Of a DNA stretch of 64,000 bases, positions 8,317-15,543 are shown in pieces. The stretch lies in contig JACJXZ010000004.1 of assembly GCA_020636375.1 (NCBI GenBank), positions 186,001 to 250,000 on the forward strand, read 5' to 3'. Source of the DNA: Lewinellaceae bacterium. GTDB taxonomy: Bacteria > Bacteroidota > Bacteroidia > Chitinophagales > Saprospiraceae. Each line of letters opens with the position of its first letter. Within the stretch, counting starts at the first letter, position 1. A program made the position numbers and the translations under genes. Below the pieces are notes generated by a model. It had not been told where the DNA came from. It worked only from the letters and a program-made list of their open reading frames with translations, and ran no database searches.

Positions 8317-8462
8317 TCACATATTCGTAGCCGGCTTCACCTCGCCCCGGTGGCAGGTCGTGCAATTGACCGCCGGCTTTTCGCTCTGCAGGAACTCCAG
8401 TTAAAAGTGCCAAGGAATAGAATGGAACAGAGTGCTCCCATGACGAGGAATTGCTTTTTCAT
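8317..8462 (-). pseudogene. Cytochrome c remnant: signal peptide joined to haem-site tail
   Basis: Reading from 8462, MKKQFLVMGALCSILFLGTF is a signal peptide. In another frame, after about 60 bases, follows LQSEKPAVNCTTCHRGEVKP and a stop at 8317. CTTCH is a CxxCH haem-binding motif, and this tail resembles the end of small c-type cytochromes. The central part is missing, so two gene ends survive from an internal deletion. Not functional as read. Confidence 0.55.
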
Positions 8463-8524
8463 GGCTAGTAAGTGTTGGTTTGAATAGCAAGATACTACAA
8501 ACCCAGGAATTTCAGCGGGGAATC

Positions 8525-8605
8525 AACCTATATTGTGACACAGACTATGCCCCGACCGCCTACATCGCTCCCAACGCCGTAGTCTGCGGAGACGTGACGG
8601 CCGGC
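8525..8605 (+). pseudogene. Gamma carbonic anhydrase-like N-terminal fragment
   Basis: The frame reads LYCDTDYAPTAYIAPNAVVCGDVT. YIAPNAVVxGDVT is the first hexapeptide turn typical of gamma-class carbonic anhydrase or related left-handed beta-helix proteins. Nothing of the remaining 150 or so residues follows; the frame runs into low-value sequence. Probably a deletion remnant. Confidence 0.4.
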
Positions 8606-8764
8606 ATTGAAAAAGAAGGAGAGCAACCCGTCACTGGGTTATTAGGCTTAACCCTTTGTTGGTCAATAACAGCCAACAATGTTACTGGCTCCCGTCAAGG
8701 TCAATAACCAATAACGCCATTTGGCTCCACGTATGGTCAATAACCGCCCCCCGGCTCGCCCCCG

Positions 8765-9184
8765 TCAGGGATGCTTCGTCTCCCCCATCTCCAACACCTT
8801 CTCAAACTCTTCTTTTGTCACCGGCATGACCGACAGGCGCCCGATGCGCACCAGCGGCATCTCCTGCAGGCTGGGCTCCGCTTTGATGTCGGAGAGTGGC
8901 ACCGGCTTTTTCAGCGGTTTTATGGCCTTAAAGTCCACTGCCGACCAGTCGCCCTTCTCCGCCGTCGGGTCCGGGTAGGCTTCTTTGACGGCCTCGCAGA
9001 TGCCGACCACTTCCAGCCCTTTCCGGCTGTGGTAGAACAGGGCGAGGTCTCCCTTTTTCATGCCGCGCAGGTGGTTGCGGGCGGCGTAGTTGCGCACGCC
9101 GGTCCAGCGGCCGGCATCGGCTTCGGCTGCCAGGTCCTGGTAGCTGTATTCGTCGGGTTCGGATTTGATGAGCCAGTAGTTCAT
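8765..9184 (-). CDS. EVE domain-containing protein
   Basis: A 139-residue protein covering a complete EVE domain, a PUA-like fold thought to bind modified bases in RNA or DNA. Visible hallmarks are MNYWLIKSEPDEYSYQDL at the start, WTGVRNYAARNHLRGMKKGD (about 27-46), LALFYHSRKGLEVVGICE (about 47-64) and YPDPTAEKGDWSAVDFKA (about 70-87). Length is usual for the family (thymocyte nuclear protein 1-like). Single gene, with the ACTTGACAAG palindrome just upstream of its start at 9196-9239. Confidence 0.9.
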   Translation of the reverse strand: MNYWLIKSEPDEYSYQDLAAEADAGRWTGVRNYAARNHLRGMKKGDLALFYHSRKGLEVVGICEAVKEAYPDPTAEKGDWSAVDFKAIKPLKKPVPLSDIKAEPSLQEMPLVRIGRLSVMPVTKEEFEKVLEMGETKHP

Positions 9185-9195
9185 AGTTGTTTAGG

Positions 9196-9239
9196 CTTGA
9201 CAAGTTTACACTGTGGAGGCCGGCGGGAAACTTGTCAGG
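9196..9239. repeat. Dispersed palindrome, CTTGACAAGTTT family, copy 2
   Basis: CTTGACAAGTTT (9196-9207) faces AAACTTGTCAGG (9228-9239), with a GTGGAGGCCGGCGG centre very like the repeat at 1382-1427. It lies just upstream of the EVE gene start, in the minus-strand leader, whereas copy 1 follows a stop codon. This argues for a dispersed repeat rather than a gene-specific terminator. Confidence 0.65.
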
Positions 9240-9332
9240 TCTGCCGCCGGGCAATTTTGGGCCCTTCAAGTCTTCCATCAGGCAATTCGGAGCCCAAAGG
9301 CCCTTTCACTATTAAGGATAACGGCCTTGCGA

Positions 9333-10106
9333 TCAGGATGATCGCGGCACGAGGCCGATGGCCGCCAGCATTCTGCCGGTGGTGCCGTTCTCTCTGCGGT
9401 GCGAAAAATAATCTTCGTTGTGCGCCCAGGTAGAGTAGGGGGACACCTCTATTTGTTCTTCCGGCACGCCCATGTCCAGCAGTTGGGCTTTATTTTCTCC
9501 TTTCAGGCTGACGAACCACTTGCCCCGCGCCGTGTCTTCCCGCTTGTTGACAGCGCTGAAGTGGCGGGCTACGTTACCGTCCACCTCGTAATTGTCCTGA
9601 TCGATGCAGGCGCCGATGTAGGCGTGGCAGTCTTCCGGCCTGGTCCCAAATTCCTGTTGCATGGCCAGCAATGCCCCTTTGGCCACCTGCTGCGCCGTGC
9701 CCCGCCAGCCGGCGTGGATGGCGGCGACGGCCTCGCGGGCCGGGTCGTAAACCAGGATGGGCGCGCAGTCGGCTGTGCCTATGGCTACAAATATACCTTT
9801 TTGGTCGGAAATGAGGGCGTCGTAGCCCTCGTAGTGGCCGGGCTGCCGGGCGATCAGCACCTTATTGCCGTGTACCTGATGGGAGGTAGCCAGGTTGTCC
9901 GGAGAGATGCCGAGGGCGGCCAGGAAGCGGCGGCGGTTTTCCAGCACGTTTTCCGGGCGGTCGTCCGTATGGAACCCCAGGTTGAGGGAGGCGTAGGGCG
10001 GCGGGCTGACGCCGCCGTGGCGGGTGCTTTCCGCTGCGGCCAGGCCGGGGAAGGGGGCGAAGATGGCGGGGCGGCGGAAGAGGGAGGGCTGGTTATTGGC
10101 GGGCAT
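9333..10106 (-). CDS. pgeF: PgeF/YfiH-type laccase-domain protein
   Basis: A 257-residue member of the Cu-oxidase_4 family. In E. coli the homologue corrects peptidoglycan by removing wrongly built stem precursors; other members act as purine nucleosidases or phosphorylases. The metal-site motifs are visible: SHQVHG (about residue 73), GTADCAPILV (about 109-118) and AIHAGWRGTA (about 127-136). ATG at 10106 (MPANNQPSLFRRPAIF) is chosen because homologues begin with such a short lead; an upstream ATG at 10226 adds an unlikely 40 residues. Probably cytosolic. Confidence 0.85.
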   Translation of the reverse strand: MPANNQPSLFRRPAIFAPFPGLAAAESTRHGGVSPPPYASLNLGFHTDDRPENVLENRRRFLAALGISPDNLATSHQVHGNKVLIARQPGHYEGYDALISDQKGIFVAIGTADCAPILVYDPAREAVAAIHAGWRGTAQQVAKGALLAMQQEFGTRPEDCHAYIGACIDQDNYEVDGNVARHFSAVNKREDTARGKWFVSLKGENKAQLLDMGVPEEQIEVSPYSTWAHNEDYFSHRRENGTTGRMLAAIGLVPRSS

Positions 10107-10283
10107 GGTGGAGGGGATTTTGATAGCGAAGATAATAAAAGGGACGCCGGATTTCAACATTGTCCTTTTACAAGTTTGGGAGTAAATAAAGTATCTGCTG
10201 AATGAAGACTGCTGCGTAGCTGGCAAGAGCAGGGCGCCCTTTGTGTCTATCCGGGAAGGCGCCCTGGTTTTGCCAGCAAAAAA

Positions 10284-10862
10284 TCAATACACCCACGGCG
10301 ACCCCTGCCGGTACTCCTGCAGCAGCAACTGCCGGAACGCCCCGGGATCTACCTTTCTGCCGGCGGTCTCGATGGCGAGGATGTCCGTCACTTCAAAGTT
10401 CTGGCGCTGAGGGTTCCAGCGATACTTCACCTTGATGACGGCCCGGTCCTTGGCGCCGTCGCCGGTGAAGTCGTGCTTCATGGTTTCGTTGTGGATGTAG
10501 ACGATGTCGGGAGTGGCGTTGCCCGGGCGGGCAACGGCGCGGTCGAAGTAGCCGAAGAAGTTGACGATAGCCACGTAGGACTGGCCGTGCTTGCGGTAGA
10601 CGGTGCCGGTACAGCCGCCGGAGCCGCAGTTGTCCGGCGAGCGGGCCTCCATGAGGAAGAACTGGTCGGCTGCCTGGCCGGGGCTGAGGGAGACGAACTG
10701 CAGCTTGCACTGGCTGCAGGGCGATACGAAATCATTGCCCACTGCGCGGCTGTTGGTGCACAGGCCTAGCTGTTCCGCCAGCTTAGCCTCAAAAGTGCCC
10801 TGAGCCCAGCTCGTGGAAAACAGCGAAAAAACAGCGAAAACCGTCCCAATGAAATGCCACAT
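10284..10862 (-). CDS. Secreted Cys-containing protein, unknown function
   Basis: A 192-residue protein with a signal peptide (MWHFIGTVFAVFSLFSTSWAQ) followed by a mature domain with paired cysteines (CTNSRAVGNDFVSPCSQC near residues 30-50 and NCGSGGCTG near 75-85), so it is probably disulfide-bonded in the periplasm or outside. Later segments (AIVNFFGYFDRAV, VIKVKYRWNPQRQNFEVTD) look beta-rich. No family recognised. The ATG at 10862 gives the better signal peptide than the one five codons upstream. Confidence 0.7.
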   Translation of the reverse strand: MWHFIGTVFAVFSLFSTSWAQGTFEAKLAEQLGLCTNSRAVGNDFVSPCSQCKLQFVSLSPGQAADQFFLMEARSPDNCGSGGCTGTVYRKHGQSYVAIVNFFGYFDRAVARPGNATPDIVYIHNETMKHDFTGDGAKDRAVIKVKYRWNPQRQNFEVTDILAIETAGRKVDPGAFRQLLLQEYRQGSPWVY

Positions 10863-10904
10863 GTCCGTCCCTGACAAAATCGTGAATAATTATACCTGAC
10901 GGCA

Positions 10905-10969
10905 ATAGGTTTTGTGCATTGCCAGCGCTGTCCCTCGGGAAAGTTCACGCACAAATGCACAAAACCTAT
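10905..10969. repeat. Hairpin with perfect 16-bp arms
   Basis: ATAGGTTTTGTGCATT (10905-10920) and AATGCACAAAACCTAT (10954-10969) are exact reverse complements around a 33-base loop. It lies between the secreted protein start and the end of the pseudouridine synthase gene. Too far from the upstream stop (11098) for a typical terminator; an operator or small mobile palindrome is possible. Confidence 0.55.
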
Positions 10970-11097
10970 CGCAGCGCAGTAAAGATGTAATCCGAGGTAG
11001 ATGTCCTAAGTCAACTGGGAGTGTTTGGTTTCGGGCTTATTTGGAATTGCCCCAAAGATACCCTTTGGCAGGCAATAGTGCCAGTTTTGAGGCAAAT

Positions 11098-11829
11098 TTA
11101 TTGCTTGCCCCATTTGCGCAGTTGTTTCAGCACGGCGGCGAAGTCTTTGGGCAGGGGCGCTTCGAAAACCAGGCGTTCCCCGGTTTGCGGATGGTCCAGG
11201 GCCAGTTTCCAGGCGTGCAGCGGGATGCGGCTCATCAGGGGGCGCTCTTCTTCCTCGCGGCCCAGGTGGTAGCTTTTGCCCTTGACTTCCGAGAGGTAGA
11301 ACCCCTCCCGCCGCCCGTAGAGGCTGTCGACGGCCAGCGGGTGGCCGATGGACTCGAAATGGACGCGTATCTGGTGGGTGCGCCCCGTCTCGATGCGGGC
11401 CTCCGCCAGGGTAAACTGCCGGAAGCGCTCCGCCACCTTGTAGTGGGTGACGGCCGGCTTGCCCTTTTTGGCCACCATCATTTTCCCTGCCTGCTTGTTG
11501 CTTTCGGTGATCGGGCGGTCGATGGTGCCCACTTCGGCCATGGCCGTGCCGTCGAGCAGGGCCAGGTAGGTTTTCTCGACCGTCCGCTGTTCGAACTGTT
11601 GGGAGAGGTGGCGGTGGGCTTCCTCGTTGCGGGCGAAGCAGATCAGCCCGCTGGTTTCCCGGTCGATGCGGTGCACGGTCCACACCTTGCCGTACTGGTG
11701 GGTGAGCAGGGCCAGCAGGTTGGGCTTCTCCGGCGCGAACCGGTCGGGGATGGACAGCAGCCCCGGCGGCTTGTTGGCCACGATCAGGTGCTCGTCTTCG
11801 TAGAGGATTTCCGGTTTTTGTTTTGACAT
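11098..11829 (-). CDS. RluA-family RNA pseudouridine synthase
   Basis: A 243-residue enzyme that isomerises uridine to pseudouridine in RNA. The catalytic aspartate motif HRIDRETSGL (about 53-62) is present, with the family segments YEDEHLIVANKPPGLLS (about 10-26), EKTYLALLDG (about 85-94), ETGRTHQIRVHFESIGHPL (about 147-165) and DSLYG. No N-terminal S4 domain, so it is like the short RluA group; the exact RNA site cannot be told. Its start is 17 bases downstream of the ribF-glycosyltransferase stop, so probably the same transcript. Confidence 0.9.
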   Translation of the reverse strand: MSKQKPEILYEDEHLIVANKPPGLLSIPDRFAPEKPNLLALLTHQYGKVWTVHRIDRETSGLICFARNEEAHRHLSQQFEQRTVEKTYLALLDGTAMAEVGTIDRPITESNKQAGKMMVAKKGKPAVTHYKVAERFRQFTLAEARIETGRTHQIRVHFESIGHPLAVDSLYGRREGFYLSEVKGKSYHLGREEEERPLMSRIPLHAWKLALDHPQTGERLVFEAPLPKDFAAVLKQLRKWGKQ

Positions 11830-11845
11830 GCTATGAATTACCCCG

Positions 11846-13843
11846 TTAAAGGTTTCTGAAATATCTTTTGCCCCGTGCGTAATACGACCATACGATGCTG
11901 CCCGGGTAGCGGCCCGCCATGTTGGGGACGGTGCTGATGCTCACCTTCTGGATGAGCTCCCGGCCCTGGCGGCGCTTGCCGAGCATTTTGCGGAACTGGG
12001 CGTAAAAGCTGCGGTGGGCGCGCAGGATACTCCGGATATGAGCGAACTTGCCCTGCGACAGGAACAGGCAGCCGGCCAGGCCGTCGAGCAGCAGCCGCAG
12101 GGGGATGAGCCACCACAGCCGGCGGGCCTCCTCGTTTTTGAGCAGGTTGAACAGGCTGTTCCGGAAGTTGAGGTAGGCCTTCTGCGGGGTGTTGTAGCTC
12201 AGGGTGCCGCCGCCCACGTGGTAGACGACCGAGCGGGGGCGCGCCATCACCTTGTATCCCGCCCGCTTGATGCGCCAGCACAGGTCGATCTCTTCGGAGT
12301 GGGCGAAATAGTCGGGGTCGAAGCCGCCCAGCCCGTGGAAGAGCTGGCTGCGGATGAAGAAAGCAGCCCCGGTGGCCCAGAAGACCTCCTGGGTGGACTC
12401 GTACTGCCCGCTGTCGCGCTCGGTTACGGCAAAGATGCGGCCCCGGCAGAAAGGGTAGCCCAGGTTGTCGAGCCAGCCGCCGGCAGCGCCCGCGTATTCA
12501 AAATAGTTGCGCTGGTGGTAGCCTTTGATCTTGGGCTGGCAGGCACCGACGGTAGGGTCCCGTTCCATCAGCTCTACGATAGGCTCGATCCAGCCCTCGG
12601 TGACTTCCACGTCCGAGTTCAGGAGGATGTAATAAGGGGCTTCTATCTGCCGCAGCGCCAGGTTGTAGCCCCTGGCGTAGCCGTGGTTGCCCTTCAGGTC
12701 CAGCGTTTTGATGGCGGGGTAGGCCTCTCCGATGAATGCCAGGGAGTCGTCGAGGGAGCCGTTGTCGGCCACGATGACCTCGTAGTTGGGGTAGGTACTG
12801 GCCAGCACGCTGGGCAGGAACTGCTCCAGGTAGGCCCGGCCGTTGTAGTTCAGGATGACGACAGCGACCCGGGGGTGCTGGCTCATTTTTTTTTCCTCCC
12901 GGGGCGCCTCCCTGGCTCCGAGTATCTTTTTTGCCCTCATCCTGTCTTTTTCCAGCTGTTTTTGCAGCTCTTCCAGTTGTTCGAACTGAACGTCGTCCCG
13001 GATGCGCTCTATCAGCTCCAGCTGGATCTTGTCGCCGTAGATGTCTTTGTTAAAACCGAAAATATTGACCTCGATTGTCCGGTTTTTGTACTCCCGCAGG
13101 GTGGGGCGGTGGCCGATGTAGAGCATGCCGCCGTAGCGCTGCCGGTTGTGCAGCACGTAGACGGCGTAGATGCCCGTCGGGGGCGTGAGCTTGTGTTTCT
13201 GGCCGATGTCGATGTTAGCGGTGGGGAAGCCGAGCTTGTTGCCGATCTTGTTGCCGTGCACGACGGTGCCGGTCAGCAGGAAAGGGTGGCCGAGCAGGCG
13301 GTGGGCGGCGCTTACCTCTCCCTTTTCCACCGACGTCCGGATTTTGGAGGAACTCACCCCCATGTCGTCCACTTCGTGTTTGGGGATTTCGATGACCTTA
13401 TAGCCGCCCTCCGGGCCGTGCCATTTTAGGTAGTTGATGTCTCCCTGCCGGTTGAGGCCGAAGCGGTGGTCATATCCGATGACGATGTATTTGGGGTGGA
13501 ATTTTTCGACCAGGAACTTCTGGATGTATTCGTCGGCGCTCTGCTGGGAGAATTCGATGGTGAACGGCGCTACCACCAGGTTGTCGACGTTGTAGCGCTC
13601 CATGAGCTGAACTTTCTCCTCGATGGTGGTGATCAGCCTCATGCTGTCGTCCTTCGGGTAGACCACCAGGCGGGGATGGGGGTGGAAGGTGATGACGATG
13701 CTTTCCCCGTCCACGCTGTTCGCCAGGTCGTTGACCTTCTTCAGGATCTGCTGATGGCCCAGGTGGACGCCATCGAAGGATCCGATGGTGACAACGGCGT
13801 TGCGAAAAGGAGGCAGGTTTTTAAGGTCATTGAACACTCTCAT
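11846..13843 (-). CDS. ribF: RibF (riboflavin kinase/FAD synthetase) fused in frame to a family 2 glycosyltransferase
   Basis: The first about 319 residues are a complete RibF: FAD-synthetase part (TIGSFDGVHLGHQQIL, near 20; SSSKIRTSVEKGEV) and riboflavin kinase part (GTVVHGNKIGNKLGFPTANI, near 195; GIYAVYV; ending KKILGAREAPREEKK). The next 346 residues, from MSQHPRVAVVILNYNGRAYL, are a GT-A glycosyltransferase (VIVADNGSLDDS, YILLNSDVEV, EEIDLCWRIKRAGYKV). The join is nine A residues (12886-12894 on plus). With eight, ribF would end in TGA overlapping the glycosyltransferase ATG. The fusion may be real, a sequencing error or a slippage site. RibF makes FMN and FAD; the sugar substrate is unknown. 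Start at 13843 (MRVFNDLKNL) fits RibF better than 13870. Confidence 0.85.
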   Translation of the reverse strand: MRVFNDLKNLPPFRNAVVTIGSFDGVHLGHQQILKKVNDLANSVDGESIVITFHPHPRLVVYPKDDSMRLITTIEEKVQLMERYNVDNLVVAPFTIEFSQQSADEYIQKFLVEKFHPKYIVIGYDHRFGLNRQGDINYLKWHGPEGGYKVIEIPKHEVDDMGVSSSKIRTSVEKGEVSAAHRLLGHPFLLTGTVVHGNKIGNKLGFPTANIDIGQKHKLTPPTGIYAVYVLHNRQRYGGMLYIGHRPTLREYKNRTIEVNIFGFNKDIYGDKIQLELIERIRDDVQFEQLEELQKQLEKDRMRAKKILGAREAPREEKKMSQHPRVAVVILNYNGRAYLEQFLPSVLASTYPNYEVIVADNGSLDDSLAFIGEAYPAIKTLDLKGNHGYARGYNLALRQIEAPYYILLNSDVEVTEGWIEPIVELMERDPTVGACQPKIKGYHQRNYFEYAGAAGGWLDNLGYPFCRGRIFAVTERDSGQYESTQEVFWATGAAFFIRSQLFHGLGGFDPDYFAHSEEIDLCWRIKRAGYKVMARPRSVVYHVGGGTLSYNTPQKAYLNFRNSLFNLLKNEEARRLWWLIPLRLLLDGLAGCLFLSQGKFAHIRSILRAHRSFYAQFRKMLGKRRQGRELIQKVSISTVPNMAGRYPGSIVWSYYARGKRYFRNL
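12886..12894 (-). other. A9 tract at the ribF/glycosyltransferase junction
   Basis: Nine consecutive A (minus strand) precede TGAGC. The ninth A is part of the glycosyltransferase ATG. A change of one A switches between a fused reading and an ATGA stop-start overlap. Runs of this length can cause transcriptional slippage, and are also frequent sequencing-error sites. Confidence 0.6.
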
Positions 13844-13919
13844 AAATATGCAGTACTGGCGAAGGCACAAAAATATATTTTTAAGCCGGGACTATCCGGT
13901 AAAACAACCTGGAAAACTC

Positions 13920-13948
13920 TTGTATCCTGTGAATTGTTTGTAATTTTG
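13920..13948 (+). promoter_or_regulatory. Promoter candidate for mrp
   Basis: TTG at 13920-13922 and a perfect TAnnTTTG box TAATTTTG at 13941-13948, 18 bases apart, match the Bacteroidota promoter. It would start RNA about 40 bases before the ATG at 13996, and it excludes the GTG at 13948 as the mrp start. Confidence 0.5.
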
Positions 13949-13995
13949 TGTCCGTCAGTATAATAAATCCAAATAAAAATAGCAGCCGGCAATCC

Positions 13996-15090
13996 ATGAG
14001 TATAGAAACCAGCAAAGTTGTAGACGCACTGACCAAAGTGATCGACCCGAACAGCGGGCAGGACATCATCACCAGGAGCATGGTCCGCGACCTGGAAGTG
14101 AAAGGCAATAACGTCAACTTTTCCATAGAACTGCCGACGATGGAGACCCGCCATAAGTCGGAGCTCAATTTTGCCTGCATACAGGCTGTACAGGAGGCCT
14201 ATCCGGAGGCGAACGTCAACGTACACATGATCTCCCGCATGGCCGGGGCCCAGGAGCCGTCGAGCCCCCTGTCGCACGTGAAGAACATCATCGCTGTCGC
14301 TTCCGGCAAAGGGGGCGTCGGCAAATCGACCGTTTCGGTCAACCTGGCCCTGGGCCTGAAGAAGCTGGGCGCCAGCGTCGGCCTGATCGACGCCGACCTC
14401 TACGGCCCTTCCATACCGACCATGCTCGGCCTGCAGGGCCAGCGGCCCAGAGTGCAGGAGGTGTACGGCGATCCCAAGATCCTGCCCCTCGACGCCTACG
14501 GCATGCCCGTCATGTCCATCGGCTTTATCATCGAGCCGGAGCAGGCCGTCGTCCTTCGCGGCCCGCGCCTGGGCGGTATCATCAAGCAGTTCTTCGAAGA
14601 TACGGTCTGGCCGGCCCTGGATTACCTGGTCGTCGACTTGCCTCCCGGCACCGGCGACATACAGCTGACGCTGGTGCAGACCGTTCCCGTCACCGGCGCT
14701 ATCATGGTCACCACCCCGCAGGAAGTGGCGGTGGCCGACGCCCTCAAGGCCATGAACATGTTCCTGCTTCCCTCTGTTGATGTACCTATCCTGGGGGTGG
14801 TGGAAAACATGTCCTGGTTCACGCCCGAGGAACTGCCCAACAACAAATACTTCCTGTTCGGGCAGGGCGGCGGCGAGAAACTGGCGGGCCTGGGCAAAAC
14901 CCGGCTGCTGGGCCAGGTGCCGATCGTGCAGAGCATCCGGGAATCCGGCGACGAAGGCACGCCCATCGTCCTCAAAGACGTGCCCCTGGCGACGGAAGCT
15001 TTCATGAAAGTGGCGGAAAACACGCGGCAGCAGGTTGCTGTGCGCAATGAAAAGATGGGGCCGACAAATATTGTTAAGATCAATACCTAA
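13996..15090 (+). CDS. mrp: Mrp/ApbC-type Fe-S cluster carrier ATPase
   Basis: A 364-residue P-loop protein that binds and delivers iron-sulfur clusters. An N-terminal MIP18-like (DUF59) domain, about residues 1-80, precedes the ATPase with the deviant Walker A (VASGKGGVGKSTVSVNLALG, about 100-119), DADLYGPSIPTMLG, VVDLPPGTGD (Walker B, near 215) and TTPQEVAVADALKAM. The C-terminal CxxC motif usual in many Mrp proteins is not visible: the matching place reads ENMSWFTPEELPNNKYFLFG, with no cysteine. The start at 13996 (MSIETSKVVDAL) is used; the GTG 16 codons upstream overlaps the promoter box. nifU follows after 2 bases. Confidence 0.88.
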   Translation: MSIETSKVVDALTKVIDPNSGQDIITRSMVRDLEVKGNNVNFSIELPTMETRHKSELNFACIQAVQEAYPEANVNVHMISRMAGAQEPSSPLSHVKNIIAVASGKGGVGKSTVSVNLALGLKKLGASVGLIDADLYGPSIPTMLGLQGQRPRVQEVYGDPKILPLDAYGMPVMSIGFIIEPEQAVVLRGPRLGGIIKQFFEDTVWPALDYLVVDLPPGTGDIQLTLVQTVPVTGAIMVTTPQEVAVADALKAMNMFLLPSVDVPILGVVENMSWFTPEELPNNKYFLFGQGGGEKLAGLGKTRLLGQVPIVQSIRESGDEGTPIVLKDVPLATEAFMKVAENTRQQVAVRNEKMGPTNIVKINT

Positions 15091-15092
15091 TC

Positions 15093-15353
15093 ATGTTGAA
15101 TAAAGAGAAACAAGGCCTTCTGGAACGGGTAGACGAAGCGCTGAACAGCGTTCGCCCCCACCTGGCCGTCGATGGCGGCAATGTGGAAGTTGTGGATGTG
15201 ACCGAAGAAAAGGTGGTGAAGATCAAGTGGCTGGGCACCTGCGAAAACTGCAGCATGACCGTCATGACCATGAAGGCGGGCATCGAACAGGCCATCATGG
15301 GCCGGATCCCCGAGATCATCGGCGTGGAGGCGGTCAACGGGCTGGAGGTGTGA
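15093..15353 (+). CDS. NifU-like C-terminal domain Fe-S scaffold
   Basis: An 86-residue protein consisting of the NifU C-terminal domain alone. RPHLAVDGGNVEVVDVTEEK (about 20-39) and the cluster-binding CENCSM (CxxC, about residue 50) followed by MTMKAGIEQAIMGRIPEI are typical. It receives or passes Fe-S clusters in assembly. It begins 2 bases after the mrp stop, so the two Fe-S carriers are surely one operon. The next 190 bases hold only short T-rich repeats of GGTTCCAT/TTCCATTG type and no clear terminator. Confidence 0.92.
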   Translation: MLNKEKQGLLERVDEALNSVRPHLAVDGGNVEVVDVTEEKVVKIKWLGTCENCSMTVMTMKAGIEQAIMGRIPEIIGVEAVNGLEV

Positions 15354-15543
15354 CCCGGGGAGGTTGCACTGGGGTATGGTTCCATGGTTTTATTGTTCCA
15401 TTGTTCTATGGCCCCACGGGTCAGTGAGTCCATACAACCATTCACTCGTGTGTCCTTCCTGCTGTTGGTACTAAGAGGCTGTTGTTTTTCCGCCGGGAAC
15501 AAAAGTGCTCCTAGGAAATCTGACAGTTATTCTTCTCCGGGCC

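Noticed and set aside
8480..8707. 75-codon frame as an intact carbonic anhydrase-like gene
   Set aside because: Only residues around YIAPNAVVCGDVT match; the rest is unrelated repeats, so listed as a fragment.
12014..13429. Plus-strand open frame of 471 codons opposite ribF-glycosyltransferase
   Set aside because: Shadow of the minus-strand gene; no family resemblance, low-complexity Val/Gln/Asp-rich.
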